Source: Lineus longissimus (taxonomy: Eukaryota; Nemertea; Pilidiophora; Heteronemertea; Lineidae). From it: 64,000 nt of DNA. Shown here piece after piece: positions 34,690 to 44,651 of this stretch. The stretch is taken from positions 18,297,501 through 18,361,500 of the forward strand of contig NC_088310.1 of assembly GCF_910592395.1 (NCBI RefSeq), in the 5' to 3' direction. The notes under the pieces were generated by a model. It had not been told where the DNA came from, did no database searches, and saw nothing but the letters and a program-made list of their open reading frames with translations. How positions within the stretch are numbered: the first letter of the stretch is position 1; each line of letters opens with the position of its first letter. The position numbers and the translations under genes were made by a program.

Positions 34690-34840
34690 TCTACACAGGT
34701 CACTAAAAAAGAAAGTCCCATTTACTAGAAAATCAGTTCATAGTTTTAAAATAAAAGTCACATTTAGTAGAAGATCAGTTCATAGTTTTAAAATAAAAGT
34801 CACATTTACCAGAAGATCAGTTCATAGTTTTAAATAAACT
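34690..34840. repeat. Three ~50-bp tandem units in LINE 2
   Basis: Units of AAAGTC(A/C)CATTTA..AGAA.ATCAGTTCATAGTTTTAAAATA repeat three times between ORF2 and ORF1 of LINE 2. The surrounding ORF1-ORF2 spacer (34262-34860) shows no gene. Confidence 0.75.
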
Positions 34841-34883
34841 CAGATTTGGACGGAATGCCTCACTGATACTCGTCTGGAACAGT

Positions 34884-35826
34884 TTATGAGCCCGAGGTTG
34901 CGATAGCGCGAAGTTTTTCAATGTCAAAACGGTTTGCCACATTGAACTTCTTGTTGTTAAACAGGGCCGTGATGCGGCCGTCAGTTGACCATACTCCTGT
35001 CACGCCTTGGATCGAGCGAGCGGAGTCGAGAAGACCCTTTCTATAAATGGTCAAGTCCTCCCGAATAACCACCCGGCTTCCCTTTAACAGACGTCTAGCT
35101 CGGATGACAGTGAACTTCGTATCATGTCTTACGAACTTCAGTATGATCGGGCGGGGGGGGGGGGGGGGGGGGGTTGTCGGCGCGAGGATCCCGATTCGGT
35201 TTTCCAACGCGATGCGCCCTACTGATGTCCTGCGTGCCAACGTTTACATTCAGTTTGGTGTTGAAAAGCTTTCTTGCAATGAGGACGCAATTATCATCAG
35301 GAGCTTCTTGGATGCCGTAAATACGGATGGAGTCCCTTCGCCCGCACATTTCAAGCTGCTCACATGTACTCTCTGACCAGTTCTGAGTTTCATTGACACG
35401 TTTATCAAGCCTTTTGGACGCGGCAATTAGCTCCTCCGTATCCCGCTCGGTCTCCGACGCGAGGCGGGTGGTATCCGCTTTCAATCGGTCGTCCGCACCT
35501 TTCAGTTCAAAAATTTCCGATTCTAGACGGGCAATCTGGTCCGTGAATCGTTTTGACACATCGACTATTGCAACATTTATGAGGTCCATGATTACTTGCT
35601 TTATCTTGCTTCCCGCAAGAAGATCAGATACAGTTTTCTCGAGGTTATCAATCGACAGTGGTTCCTCGAACACCGGCCGTCCCATGTCGTCGCCTTCTGG
35701 ACTCTCTGCTGACAACAGCTTGGTCCGTTTCACGACTGTTGACGGGGTTTCGCATGTACTGGAACCTGAACTCGGGCGCGAATGTTTATCCCCTGGCTTA
35801 CCGCCTCGGTTCTTGTGGCCGCCCAT
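34884..35826 (-). pseudogene. LINE 2 ORF1 (coiled coil + RRM type), frameshifted at a poly-G
   Basis: From ATG 35826: a basic N-terminus, a coiled coil (IARLESEIFELKGADDRLKA), then RRM-like RRDSIRIYGIQE and ISRAHRVGK, as in L1-type ORF1 proteins. At a run of about 20 G (35153-35174) the frame changes, and the C-terminal domain (ILKFVRHDTKF...VIREDLTIYRKGLLD) continues in 35240-34884. The homopolymer may be a sequencing length error or real slippage. Confidence 0.7.
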
Positions 35827-36168
35827 AATGGAACCAACAGCCCGTGCTTTTCACAATACAACAGTCACTAAACCACTTACGGTGAAACAATCACGTCTTG
35901 TTCCGTATACGTATTATAGTATACACAGCAACGAAAAATAAAATGTCCGCTCTTCCAGAAATCGCGAAAGCCGAGCACAAAATCTTCAAGTCTGGGGCAT
36001 TTCGACAGACCCAAACTTCACTCCATTGCCTCCCCACTATTCCACATACCTTCACTCAACTAAACATCGTCTCTGACTCCCAACAAACAACTATAAGACG
36101 CAAAGAAAACGATCTGAATGCCAAGGGAATAATTTGTGCCTTTCTCTGTCTCTGTCTCTGTCTCTGTC

Positions 36169-37795
36169 GACGAGACGAGGACCGGAGACGAGGACCGTAT
36201 ACTTATCCAATGATGAAACATCTCCCGTGGATCAGTCTCTCCCCACGAATGCACACCTAGAACCTCCAGCAGGTCATTGGGACCGAGGACGGTAATTGTC
36301 GAATGAAAGCACATCACCAGCAGGTTATTGGAGACAAGGACAGTACTTTTCCAATGAAGAGACATCCCCCGTGGATCAGTATCTGTCAAAGGAATGCACA
36401 CCCAGGAACTTCAACAGGTCATTGGGGCCGACGAAAGTAATTGTCCAATGAAGACACCTCACCAGCAGGTTACTGGAAACGAGGACAGTACTTTTCCAAT
36501 GAAGAGACATCCCCCGTGGATCAGTATCTCTTCACTGAATGCACAACCAAGACCTCCAGCAGGACATTTCGGCCGAGGACAGTAATTGTCGAATGAAGGC
36601 ACATCACCAGTAGGTTATTGGAGACGAGGACAGTACTTTTCCAATGAAGAGACATCCAGGTGGATCAGTCTCTGTCCACGAATGCAAACCCAGTACCTCC
36701 AGCAGGTCATTGGAGACGAGGACAGTACTTGTCCAATGAGGTCATATTTCCAGAGGAAAAGGCTGTGTCCACGAATGCACCCAGAACCACCAGCAAGTGA
36801 TTTGGGCCGAGGACAGTAATTATTCAATGATGGCATATCACCAGCAGGTTTTGGGAGACGAGGACAGTACTTTTCAAATGAAGAGACGTCCCCCAGGGAT
36901 CAGTCTCTGTCCACGAATGCACACCCAGAACCTCCAGCAGGTTGTTGGGGGCCGAGGACAGTACTTGTCTAATGAGGTCATTTGTCCAGATGAAAAGTCG
37001 GTGTCCACCAATGCACACCCGGAGCCTCCAGCAGATCATTTGGGCCGAGGACAGTATTTGTCCAATGATGGCACATCACAAGCAAGTTATTGGAGACGAA
37101 TACAGTACTTTTCCAATGAAGAGACATCCCCCGTGGATCAGTCTCTGTCCACAAATGCACACCAAGAACCTCCAGCAGGTGATTAGGGCCGAGGACAGTA
37201 ATTGTCGAATGAAAGTACATCACCAGAGGTTATTGGAGACGAAGACAATACTTTTCCAATGAAAAGACATCCCCCGTGGATCAGTATCTGTTCAATGAAT
37301 GCACACCCAGGACCTCCAGCAGGTCATTCGAGCCGAGGACAGTAACTTTCCAATGAAGGCATATCACCAGTGGATCAGTATCTGTCAAATGAATGCACAT
37401 CTAAGACGTCTAACAGGTTATTGGAGACGAGGACAGTCCTTTTCCAATGAAGGCATATCACCAGTGGAACAGTATCTGTGAAATGAATGCACACCCAGGA
37501 CCTCCAGCAGGTCATTTGAGACGAGGACAGTACTTGTCCAATGAAGGCATATCACCAGTGGAACAGTATCTGTCAAATGAATGCACACACAGGACCTCCA
37601 GCAGGTCATTAGAGACGAGGACTTTACTTGTCCAATGAAGGCATATCACCAGTGGAACAGAATCTGTTGAATGAATGCACACCCAGGACGTCACGCAGGT
37701 TATTGGAGACGAGGACAGTCCTTTTCCAATGAAGAGACATCCTCGGTGGATCAAAATTTGTTCACTGAATGCACACCCAGGACCTCCAGCAGGAC
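36169..37795 (+). repeat. Minisatellite array 3
   Basis: Continuation of array 2 after LINE 2, same modules and orientation. It ends at GCAGGACA followed by CGCAAAATCATACTGCAGATT, the TIFA-b 3' flank. Confidence 0.9.
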
Positions 37796-38032
37796 ACGCA
37801 AAATCATACTGCAGATTTGCCTGCAGAAATTCGGATAGGAACAGACTTGGTTAAGCCGACCGCACTCGATTTCCGGAAAAGCAAGCAGAAATAATTTGCC
37901 CGTCACGAACGTCACTTTCGGACATCGGTGTTGAGTATGATCAAGAAGATTATCAAGAGCTCCATGACACTTTTGTGAGATCGATACACATGGTGCAAAA
38001 GAAATTACTCCGACACAGAAAGTGGCATAAAA

Positions 38033-38038
38033 TTTATT
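38033..38038 (-). other. Polyadenylation signal of TIFA-b
   Basis: AATAAA on minus, about 310 bases past the TIFA-b stop. The same signal lies at 6302-6307 in the other arm. Confidence 0.55.
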
Positions 38039-38348
38039 CCATTTTTACATGTTTTAACAGAGAGCAAAAGCATATCCTTAAACAATTTTGATACATTCAT
38101 AGAGTGAATCACCTCAACAGTTCTTCTAATGCGTCTTATGAGACTCTGGATTAAATCTTTGGATTGCGAAGCAAATGAACGACACTTTAACACTCCTACG
38201 ACGCGTCGTTCTCTACAATAAACTCAGCAAGGCGCCGTCGCGACTCTCCACTGAGCTGATGGAACCTTATGAGCGATATCATCAAAACATGACAGTCGCG
38301 ACGGATTTGATAAACTTTACAGTACACTTCATGACAGAGAGACAATGC

Positions 38349-39245
38349 TCATTGTTGGAAGGCATCATCATCATGACACCTTCTGGGTGTCACTGTTGAC
38401 ACATTGCGTGAGTCGGAACACTGCACTGGCGCATTCAGCTGTGAACCTGGTGTATTCATTGCGACGTCTAAGTTCGAGTCAGATTTAAATGTTACCTCGA
38501 ATATGTAACTTCTCGATCTATTTGACGTCTCCACGCACAACAAAAAGTCCATGCTTTGCCCTTCACCGTACTTAGAATCAAGATCACGAATACGCAATCG
38601 TGATACCTGGGGAAGTCGTCTGCTTTCATCCAGTCCCAAAGTTTCTTCATTTAGGAAAACCTTCTTAAGCCTGCTCAGGTTTTTAAAAACGAAGTACCAC
38701 TGGTCCGGTTTGTGGACAAGTGTCAATGAAAATTGTCTTTGTGAAATCGTCGCGTCATTAAGTTTCACCTGGACACCCCCTGAAGGTGCAAGTCTGCCAA
38801 ACACCATTACCCCGTCACCTATCACTTTATCCTTCGGGTAGAATTCTTTCCATGGTTTTGGCGTGAGAGGCGAGTAGCTGAAAACCACCTTGTGCACGTC
38901 CGTCCCGCCACCCAGTTGAACGTATGTTTCAGCCTCCGGATTCTCTTCGACGACAATACCACTATCCGCCACGGAATTGTCCTTTTCTAATCCACTGCTG
39001 GGAACACCTAACTTAACCGAGACATCTCTCGAAGAAAAATCATTTCGCGGTTTTGCCCTTTTTTCGTAGTCACATCCCGCATTATCCTTATTCGCTACAT
39101 CTACATTAACTTTCGTGTCCGCATCGGGGTCTACTTCCATGATATTATGTCTCCCAGCACCTTCAACTGATACGGCTCGCCGGGGTTCCTCTAATTTTGT
39201 GTCGGCCTCTGGGTCCTCCTCTTCAAAGTCACGCCCCGAATCCAT
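38349..39245 (-). CDS. TIFA: TIFA-like FHA adaptor, copy b
   Basis: 298 residues from ATG at 39245 (human TIFA 184). I chose this start, not the ATG at 39329, because TTTTATCGTTTTATAG ending near 39271 is a good 3' splice site and because MDSGRDFEEEDPEADT parallels the human N-terminus, where the ALPK1 target Thr9 sits in an acidic EDADTEE context. Three such motifs occur: DPEADT (T16), DPDADT (T44) and NPEAET (T107). The FHA domain spans ~115-255: FGR with R151, ISQRQFSL (167-174), K188-N189 in FVFKNLS, and closing strands DFLLCVE and YIFEVTF. The C-terminus ends DDDAFQQ. No P-x-E TRAF6 motif exists anywhere in the protein, unlike human TIFA. Expected role: cytosolic adaptor that oligomerises through pThr-FHA contacts after ALPK1 activation. 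The upstream promoter is at ~40.3k. Confidence 0.88.
   Translation of the reverse strand: MDSGRDFEEEDPEADTKLEEPRRAVSVEGAGRHNIMEVDPDADTKVNVDVANKDNAGCDYEKRAKPRNDFSSRDVSVKLGVPSSGLEKDNSVADSGIVVEENPEAETYVQLGGGTDVHKVVFSYSPLTPKPWKEFYPKDKVIGDGVMVFGRLAPSGGVQVKLNDATISQRQFSLTLVHKPDQWYFVFKNLSRLKKVFLNEETLGLDESRRLPQVSRLRIRDLDSKYGEGQSMDFLLCVETSNRSRSYIFEVTFKSDSNLDVAMNTPGSQLNAPVQCSDSRNVSTVTPRRCHDDDAFQQ
38925..38942 (-). other. NPEAET motif in TIFA-b (T107)
   Basis: Third, most divergent copy of the acidic Thr motif, just before the FHA domain. Confidence 0.45.
39114..39131 (-). other. DPDADT motif in TIFA-b (T44)
   Basis: Second motif copy, identical in six residues to that of TIFA-a (15-32). Confidence 0.6.
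39198..39215 (-). other. DPEADT motif in TIFA-b (T16)
   Basis: First motif copy, closest to the position of human Thr9, identical in six residues to the ALPK1 linker motifs. Confidence 0.65.
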
Positions 39246-40214
39246 CCTAATATTCTCAACTTCGAAACTATCTATAAAACGATAAAACCAGATTGTTGTT
39301 CTCACAATGTACTCGACTTTAGATTGCAAATGGCGCTCGGTGAATCACGACCTAAAAATAAAACAGAGACGCATATTAAACAAGATAGCAATTAGAGTAT
39401 TTATAAAACAAAGACTTGAATCTATAACTGGCCCATAAACTTTAAACTAGTTGTACACATCAATATGCAAGTATTGATTCCAGAAAACTGCGTTTTTATG
39501 TCCTGTGTATCTCACACTACATTTTCCAGGTCACAGAACTTGGTACGGTTAATTGTCAAACGGAATTAACATTTTCATGCTTCATGAACAATAGAAATGT
39601 GCTTAGAAATGAAGTTTCGTTTGACAATTTGTGGCACCAACAGAAAACCATGTTTCTTGGTTAAATCGGGGGTGAACTTTCCAAAAATGAGTTTTTCTGG
39701 AGCCTATTTTTAGGTCGTGAAATATAGGCCTGTGGAAGAAGTGATAAAATGTCAGACAAATGGAGTAGATTAATGCAGGCCGGTGAAGAAGTAGAAAGTG
39801 TCTCCCTGGAAAAAGTGTCCGGTCCTATTTTATTCTGACGCATTATGGTCCATGGTTCTCTTGATGCCATGACTGTCAACACCTCAGATATTAAAAGGAC
39901 ATTTTAAACTTCTACACCGGCAATTATTAGAATAAATGACGAAATCGGAGTGTATCTATGATACATGTACCAATAAACTCTCCGTTACACTGTTCAGATA
40001 TCATTCTTCGGAGTTGTCAGTATATTAGTGTCACGCAGACACTTACTGACGGTACACTCTGGACGCCGTGGATCAGCCTCGTCTCTCCCCTGGGAAAACT
40101 ACGAAAGGACTGCCTCGCGAGTCTCACCGACGGGCTGTCAATTTGCCCCGTGGATTGTTTACAAATTCGCGAGGGGGGGGGGCAGAAATATAAGCGTTTA
40201 AAGACAACACTTAC

Positions 40215-40340
40215 CTCTTCTTTTCACCGATTTAGAAAGACAAGTGAATTGTTTTCAAGCGCGGGTAGAATGAAGTCAAGGGCGTCCAGTTTGACAGGTC
40301 TCGACTCATCGCGTGTCACCATCGCCGACAATACGTAACA
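40215..40340 (-). promoter_or_regulatory. Putative 5'UTR exon 1 of TIFA-b
   Basis: Minus strand. TSS about 40340, donor GAAGAG|GTAAGT after 40215, next acceptor at the TIFA-b exon (~39271). Homologous to 27598-27723. Confidence 0.55.
40224..40322 (-). CDS. Conserved 32-codon upstream ORF, copy B
   Basis: ATG 40322 to TGA 40224. Same length as copy A; begins MVTRDESRP and ends VFLNR. It would precede the TIFA-b start in the mRNA and could reduce basal translation. Evidence is only its presence in both copies. Confidence 0.35.
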   Translation of the reverse strand: MVTRDESRPVKLDALDFILPALENNSLVFLNR

Positions 40341-40359
40341 GGAATGGTTGGTAATTGAT

Positions 40360-40366
40360 ATTTATA
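40360..40366 (-). promoter_or_regulatory. TATA box of TIFA-b
   Basis: TATAAAT on the minus strand upstream of putative exon 1, matching 27743-27749. Confidence 0.5.
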
Positions 40367-40510
40367 GAACGGGGCATTTCTTTTTCACTTTTCTCATCTT
40401 CAATTTTGGTTTTCCGAGGCCGAGGAATATGTTATACTTTATATTCTTCTCAATAACGAAAGCGCAACTACTTCATAAACTGTCACCTAATCTTTGGCAG
40501 ATGACATGGC

Positions 40511-40718
40511 TGTTCTGAAGAGTGATGTAGACAAGTCACAACCAGAGACAGGTCCGTCTGAGTACGGTGTTGCCATCTGGTGAGAGTTTTGGGAGGTGTG
40601 TGGCAGCATGGTAAAATGGAAGATGGTTTATTTTAAGAATATCAATTACACGCTTTTCGTTTAGTTATCAAGTTTCGTTGGTTCTTTGGAGTCGTCAGGA
40701 GGACATATCAGGAGAACA
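40511..40718 (+). repeat. 5' LTR of the outer BEL/Pao element
   Basis: TG...CA ends, 208 bp, almost identical to 58378-58585. Confidence 0.92.
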
Positions 40719-40767
40719 TTTGGAAGCAGCTTGCGTAGTTGTAGAGGATCAACCAGAAGAGGTAAAA

Positions 40768-43522
40768 ATGAGTCAGAATCAAGGAAAGAAAGATGAAGAA
40801 AACGCAGTGCAGCCGGGTAGTGGTAATGCACAGCAGAATGCACACACTGATAGTGTACATCATGAGCATGATGAGAATGCACAGGGCATGCATGGTGGTG
40901 GTGGTGGTGGTGGTGCTGCTGGTGGTGGTGGTGAAGAATCCAGTCCTGAGGGTAGTCAGGGCAGTCAGCACAGTTACCAGAATAATTATGAAGATGATGA
41001 TGACCTGTACAGCAATTATGAGGCCCACTTTGACCGTGTTAGGAGAAGGCCAAGGTCAAGTCTGCGTTTACGAGGTCCAGAAAGAAGTTGCTGTTAGCCA
41101 TCACACAGAGGGCTCAGTCCGTAGAAATCGAGCAGATGTCGAAACTGGTTGATTTCGCCCAGCAGCAGGCCATGGAGAACATGTCGTCCATGTCGTACGA
41201 GTATATGGCAGGGGGTCAGTTAGATGAATTTGACCGTGTATGTGGGGAGATGGAGCAACTAGACGACGAGTGTGGTGAGACGTTCGACACGATGAATGCA
41301 TATTACCAGACCTTGAAGGGTGATGAACCCGAGAGTGCCTCAGCGTCACCTGTCAGTGTAAGCCAGTCAACAGTCACACCAAGAAGGCCATCTGCTTCCA
41401 CTTCCAGCCCGTACAGATCAAACTTTCCAGCCGTCCCAACTGAATCGCCTCAGTTGTCAATGCCAGCAGCCGCCCCACCACCTCGTAGCTACCACACCAC
41501 TACTAGTCCGTACCGTACACCATGCTCTTGGAGCCACGCTGCAACACCCAGTATGGGGGGCCCGCCTCATACTGCCATTTCGAATCCAATTTCAAGATTG
41601 GAGTTTATGGCGCCGCAATATGGGCCTATATACAGTCATCATAGCCCATATTCAGCATACAACATAACAAGTCCGACTTCGTATGTGTACCAGGCACAGA
41701 CTCCGTCCACATCGAATCAGTTCACTTCAAGTCAAAGCCCAGATTTGTCATACGCCAGGACCAATTCGAACCCACTGATGCATCAGTCGCCACGTCCGTC
41801 TCCTCAGGAGGATCAGTCGCCATGCACCACTTGTAGAAGTCAGATCTCGGGGATGCCTCATCAGTCTCCGACCTTGTCAGGATCGCCATACCTGCCGTGC
41901 TCGAGTCAGTCGCTGAGCCCCCTTGGCTCACATCAACAGTCGTACCCTCCATCGCATCGATCGCCAGGTAACGGTGGTCACTCGTACCAGTCTCCACCAC
42001 AGCAAGGATTGGGAGAGAGTCCCAGGTATTCATTGTCAAGTCAGCTAGACGCCGATGTGCGAAGCAGTTTAAGGAGATTTTCCATCCCCAAGTTTAGCAG
42101 AAACAAGAAGACGTATGAAGGTTGGAAGGCTGCATTCTATGCCTGCGTTGACAAGACGTCTGCTACACCTGAATACAAGTTGCTGAGGTTACGGGAATGT
42201 CTTGGAGGGGAGGCCCTGAACATTATCGAAAATTTAGGGTATTCCGCGGCCGCTTACGGTTTGGCAAAGTCACGCCTGGCGAAGAAATATGGAGGAAAGC
42301 GGAGGGGGCTACTTATCCGGATGGATGAGCTAGAGAATTTCCATCAGATCAAAGATGGTGACGAGAAGGCCCTGGAAAAGTTGGCAGAGTTATTGGATGG
42401 GTTGATAGTCAATCTCGAAGAAGCGGGACAGTCATCAGAGTTGGGGAACGGAACCCTGTATCTTAGGACGCAGAAGAAGATGTCGAAAAATCTACTGGTC
42501 AAGTACAAGCAATGGATCGCTGAGAAGAGAGTGACAGAGAGTGTCCTTTCTATCAGGGAGTTTATCAATCTAGAGGCCGAGTATCTAGTGGCGGCCAGGA
42601 AACAATATCAGGATTGGCATCAGAGTCTGAGAACAAGCCACGGGGAAAAGATAGAGGAGGCAAGACCAGTAGGACATTTTTCACTGGGAATCAAGAGGCT
42701 GAGAAGAGGACCAAGTGCAAAGAGTGCGCCGAGACATCACATAACGGGCTATGGGGATGTCAGACCTTCAAAGGCCTTCCTGTGGATAAACGATGGACCG
42801 CTGCACGCCATCACGGTGCATGTTTTAGATGCCTTAGCTATCAGCACCAGGGAGATAACTGTGACCGGAGTCGAGTCTGCGGGATTGATGGATGTCGCTC
42901 ACTCCACCACCGCCTGCTTCATGACAAGAAGAAGAACTCCAATAGGAGTAATCGAAAGGATTCCGGGAACACTGAGAAAAAGGACAACAAACAAGAGTCG
43001 AACAAGACTGGTGGGAAGCCTGCTGAGAAGAATGCAAGCCCTGAAGAAGCCCACACCCAGATGAGTTCAACAGAAGCTGATACCCATACCAGCAGCTCCG
43101 GTCAACAGATAACTATCGGGTTGAGGACCGTGCCGGTTTTCTTATCCAATGGTGTCCGAAGAGTGAAGGTGAATGCGCTGCTGGATGATGCGAGCACAAA
43201 ATCTTACATCAGTGAGGAGGCAGCAGCCGAGCTTGGGTTAGACATCGAAGAGAGAGAGCAGCTGATGGTGAACATGTTAAACGGAGCGAGGGAAGCATTG
43301 AATTCGTCATTAGTTGAATTCAAAATCAGCAACGTTGATGGTCAACTATGCAGAAAGATGGCAGCGAACACAACCTCGAAGTCAGTTACGGGTACCATGA
43401 GGGTTGTGAACTGGAACACCAGGAGAGACAAATGGAAACACTTACAAGATATCCAGTTTCCGACATTACCACACAGATCCAAGGTTGATGTTTTAGTGGG
43501 AGCGGATAATACTCGGATCTGA
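40768..43522 (+). pseudogene. Outer BEL/Pao gag-protease, frameshifted
   Basis: Three overlapping frames form one gag. 40768-41097 (starts MSQNQGK, Gly-rich tract) shifts into 41088-43064 and then into 42614-43522. The middle part has a Pro/Ser-rich region and a capsid-like domain (RFSIPKFSRNKKTYEGWKAAF). The last frame has zinc knuckles (CKECAETSHNGLWGC; CFRCLSYQHQGDNC) and a retropepsin-like segment VNALLDDASTKSYI. The inner element begins 27 bases after it ends. Two small frame breaks despite near-identical LTRs suggest recent decay or indel errors in the sequence. Confidence 0.8.
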
Positions 43523-43549
43523 TATACTCGATAAAAGAGGTGAAGGGGA

Positions 43550-43838
43550 TGTAAATCTTTGTGGCAATTTTTGGTAGGGTTTGCAGCCGCGAAGACGGCT
43601 CCGTCCGGCGCCCCCGGAATTGGTCCGGTGGCCAGGTGCTGCTGTTGTTGCGTGTGCGTTAGAAGACGGGAGGAAATGCTAAACCCAGAACAAATAACTG
43701 TTTTAAACCGTTTTTAAGAGAAAGAATGTAAGGTCAGATGTGTCACGAGAGAGATCATTAAATCATTCATTAAAGGTATAACACGTTAAGAAGTTATTGA
43801 TGACATTCGAGGCAGCAGCCACCACAACCAGATTTTCA
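43550..43838 (+). repeat. 5' LTR of the inner BEL/Pao element
   Basis: 289 bp, nearly identical to 51703-51995 apart from a 4-bp difference near CGATCGAG. Confidence 0.9.
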
Positions 43839-43850
43839 GTTTAAAACATT

Positions 43851-44651
43851 TTGATGATCGGCTTGCACGAACACACATACATAATGCATTCGATGAGTGA
43901 AGTACACGACGGCGCACCGCGGAGTGGAAGGAGAAATGGTCCCGCTGGAAATGTGTCTTCAGAGGTAGCCGAGGCCCTGCTGCAGTTGGCGGACACCAAG
44001 TTACCCAGTGGTGCATCTTCATGGGCTAGTAGTAGGCATAACAACAGTTGTAGCAATAGCATAATAGCCACAAGTAGAAGGCCTAGCACTAGCAGTAATA
44101 GGTCCTCCAAGTCCAGGCAGAGCCAGAGGAAGTTGTTGGAGGCCGAGATGGAGAAGACGAGACTCATCGCTGAACAGGCCCAGATTGAAACTGAGATGGC
44201 AAGAAAACAGGTTCAGATTAATATGGCAATGAGAAGAAGGATGATTGACATTCGCGCAAAGATGAGCGCCACACTTCAGTCTGTAGACCGAGATCTTGAG
44301 GAACGGTTGAGGGATTTTGAGGATGAGGACTTAGAGGTCCAAAATCAAGATGAAGAACCAGTTTCGAAGGATAGAGTCTGCAAAGAAGATACAGGTCACA
44401 AGTTGTTTGATGTCCTTGAGTCCCACAAGCAGAATGGTAGGGTTGATGTTGCCGGGGACCGAGATGCCATGCCTGGGCCTAATGCTTTGCTGTCCAGTTG
44501 GAGGAGGGTCCAGTCGCTGTCGACAACAGATCTGTTCATCAAGATATGGGTGATAAGTCGAAAGCGGATGATTTCTGCGCTGATGCTGAAGTTAGGAAGT
44601 ACGCTACCCAGGATAGAAATGAAATTGGTAATGGCAGTTCTACAGGGATAG
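43851..44651 (+). pseudogene. Inner BEL/Pao gag, N-terminal part
   Basis: Contains a long coiled coil (QRKLLEAEMEKTRLIAEQAQ) typical of BEL gag N-termini. It overlaps the next frame at 44498-44651, so one indel joins them. The likely start is a Met near 43884. Confidence 0.7.

Larger units (their letters stand above)
30401..36168 (-). mobile_element. Second non-LTR retrotransposon (LINE 2), nearly full length
   Basis: Inserted in a minisatellite that resumes at ~36169. Minus strand. The 3' end has AATTGGTAATTGGTAATT repeats at 30401-30420. ORF2 shows reverse transcriptase (32150-31080) and APE endonuclease (34096-33520); ORF1 lies at 35826-34884. About 0.5 kb of unrelated sequence (33016-33520) splits the endonuclease. 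It is a different family from the LINE at 657-6014. Confidence 0.85.
39341..40510. repeat. Direct duplication, copy B (TIFA-b upstream region)
   Basis: Begins 12 bases upstream of the ATG at 39329 and matches 26704-28060. It is interrupted at 40511 by the BEL/Pao element and resumes at 58586. In its native place it is the promoter and first intron of TIFA-b. Confidence 0.88.

Noticed and set aside
39245-39329. N-terminal extension of TIFA-b to the ATG at 39329
   Set aside because: The segment contains a convincing 3' splice site ending near 39271, and the downstream ATG places the first motif near the N-terminus as in human TIFA.
40678-41097. Host gene encoding a Gly-rich protein
   Set aside because: It lies directly after a 5' LTR and is continuous, by frameshift, with BEL/Pao gag.
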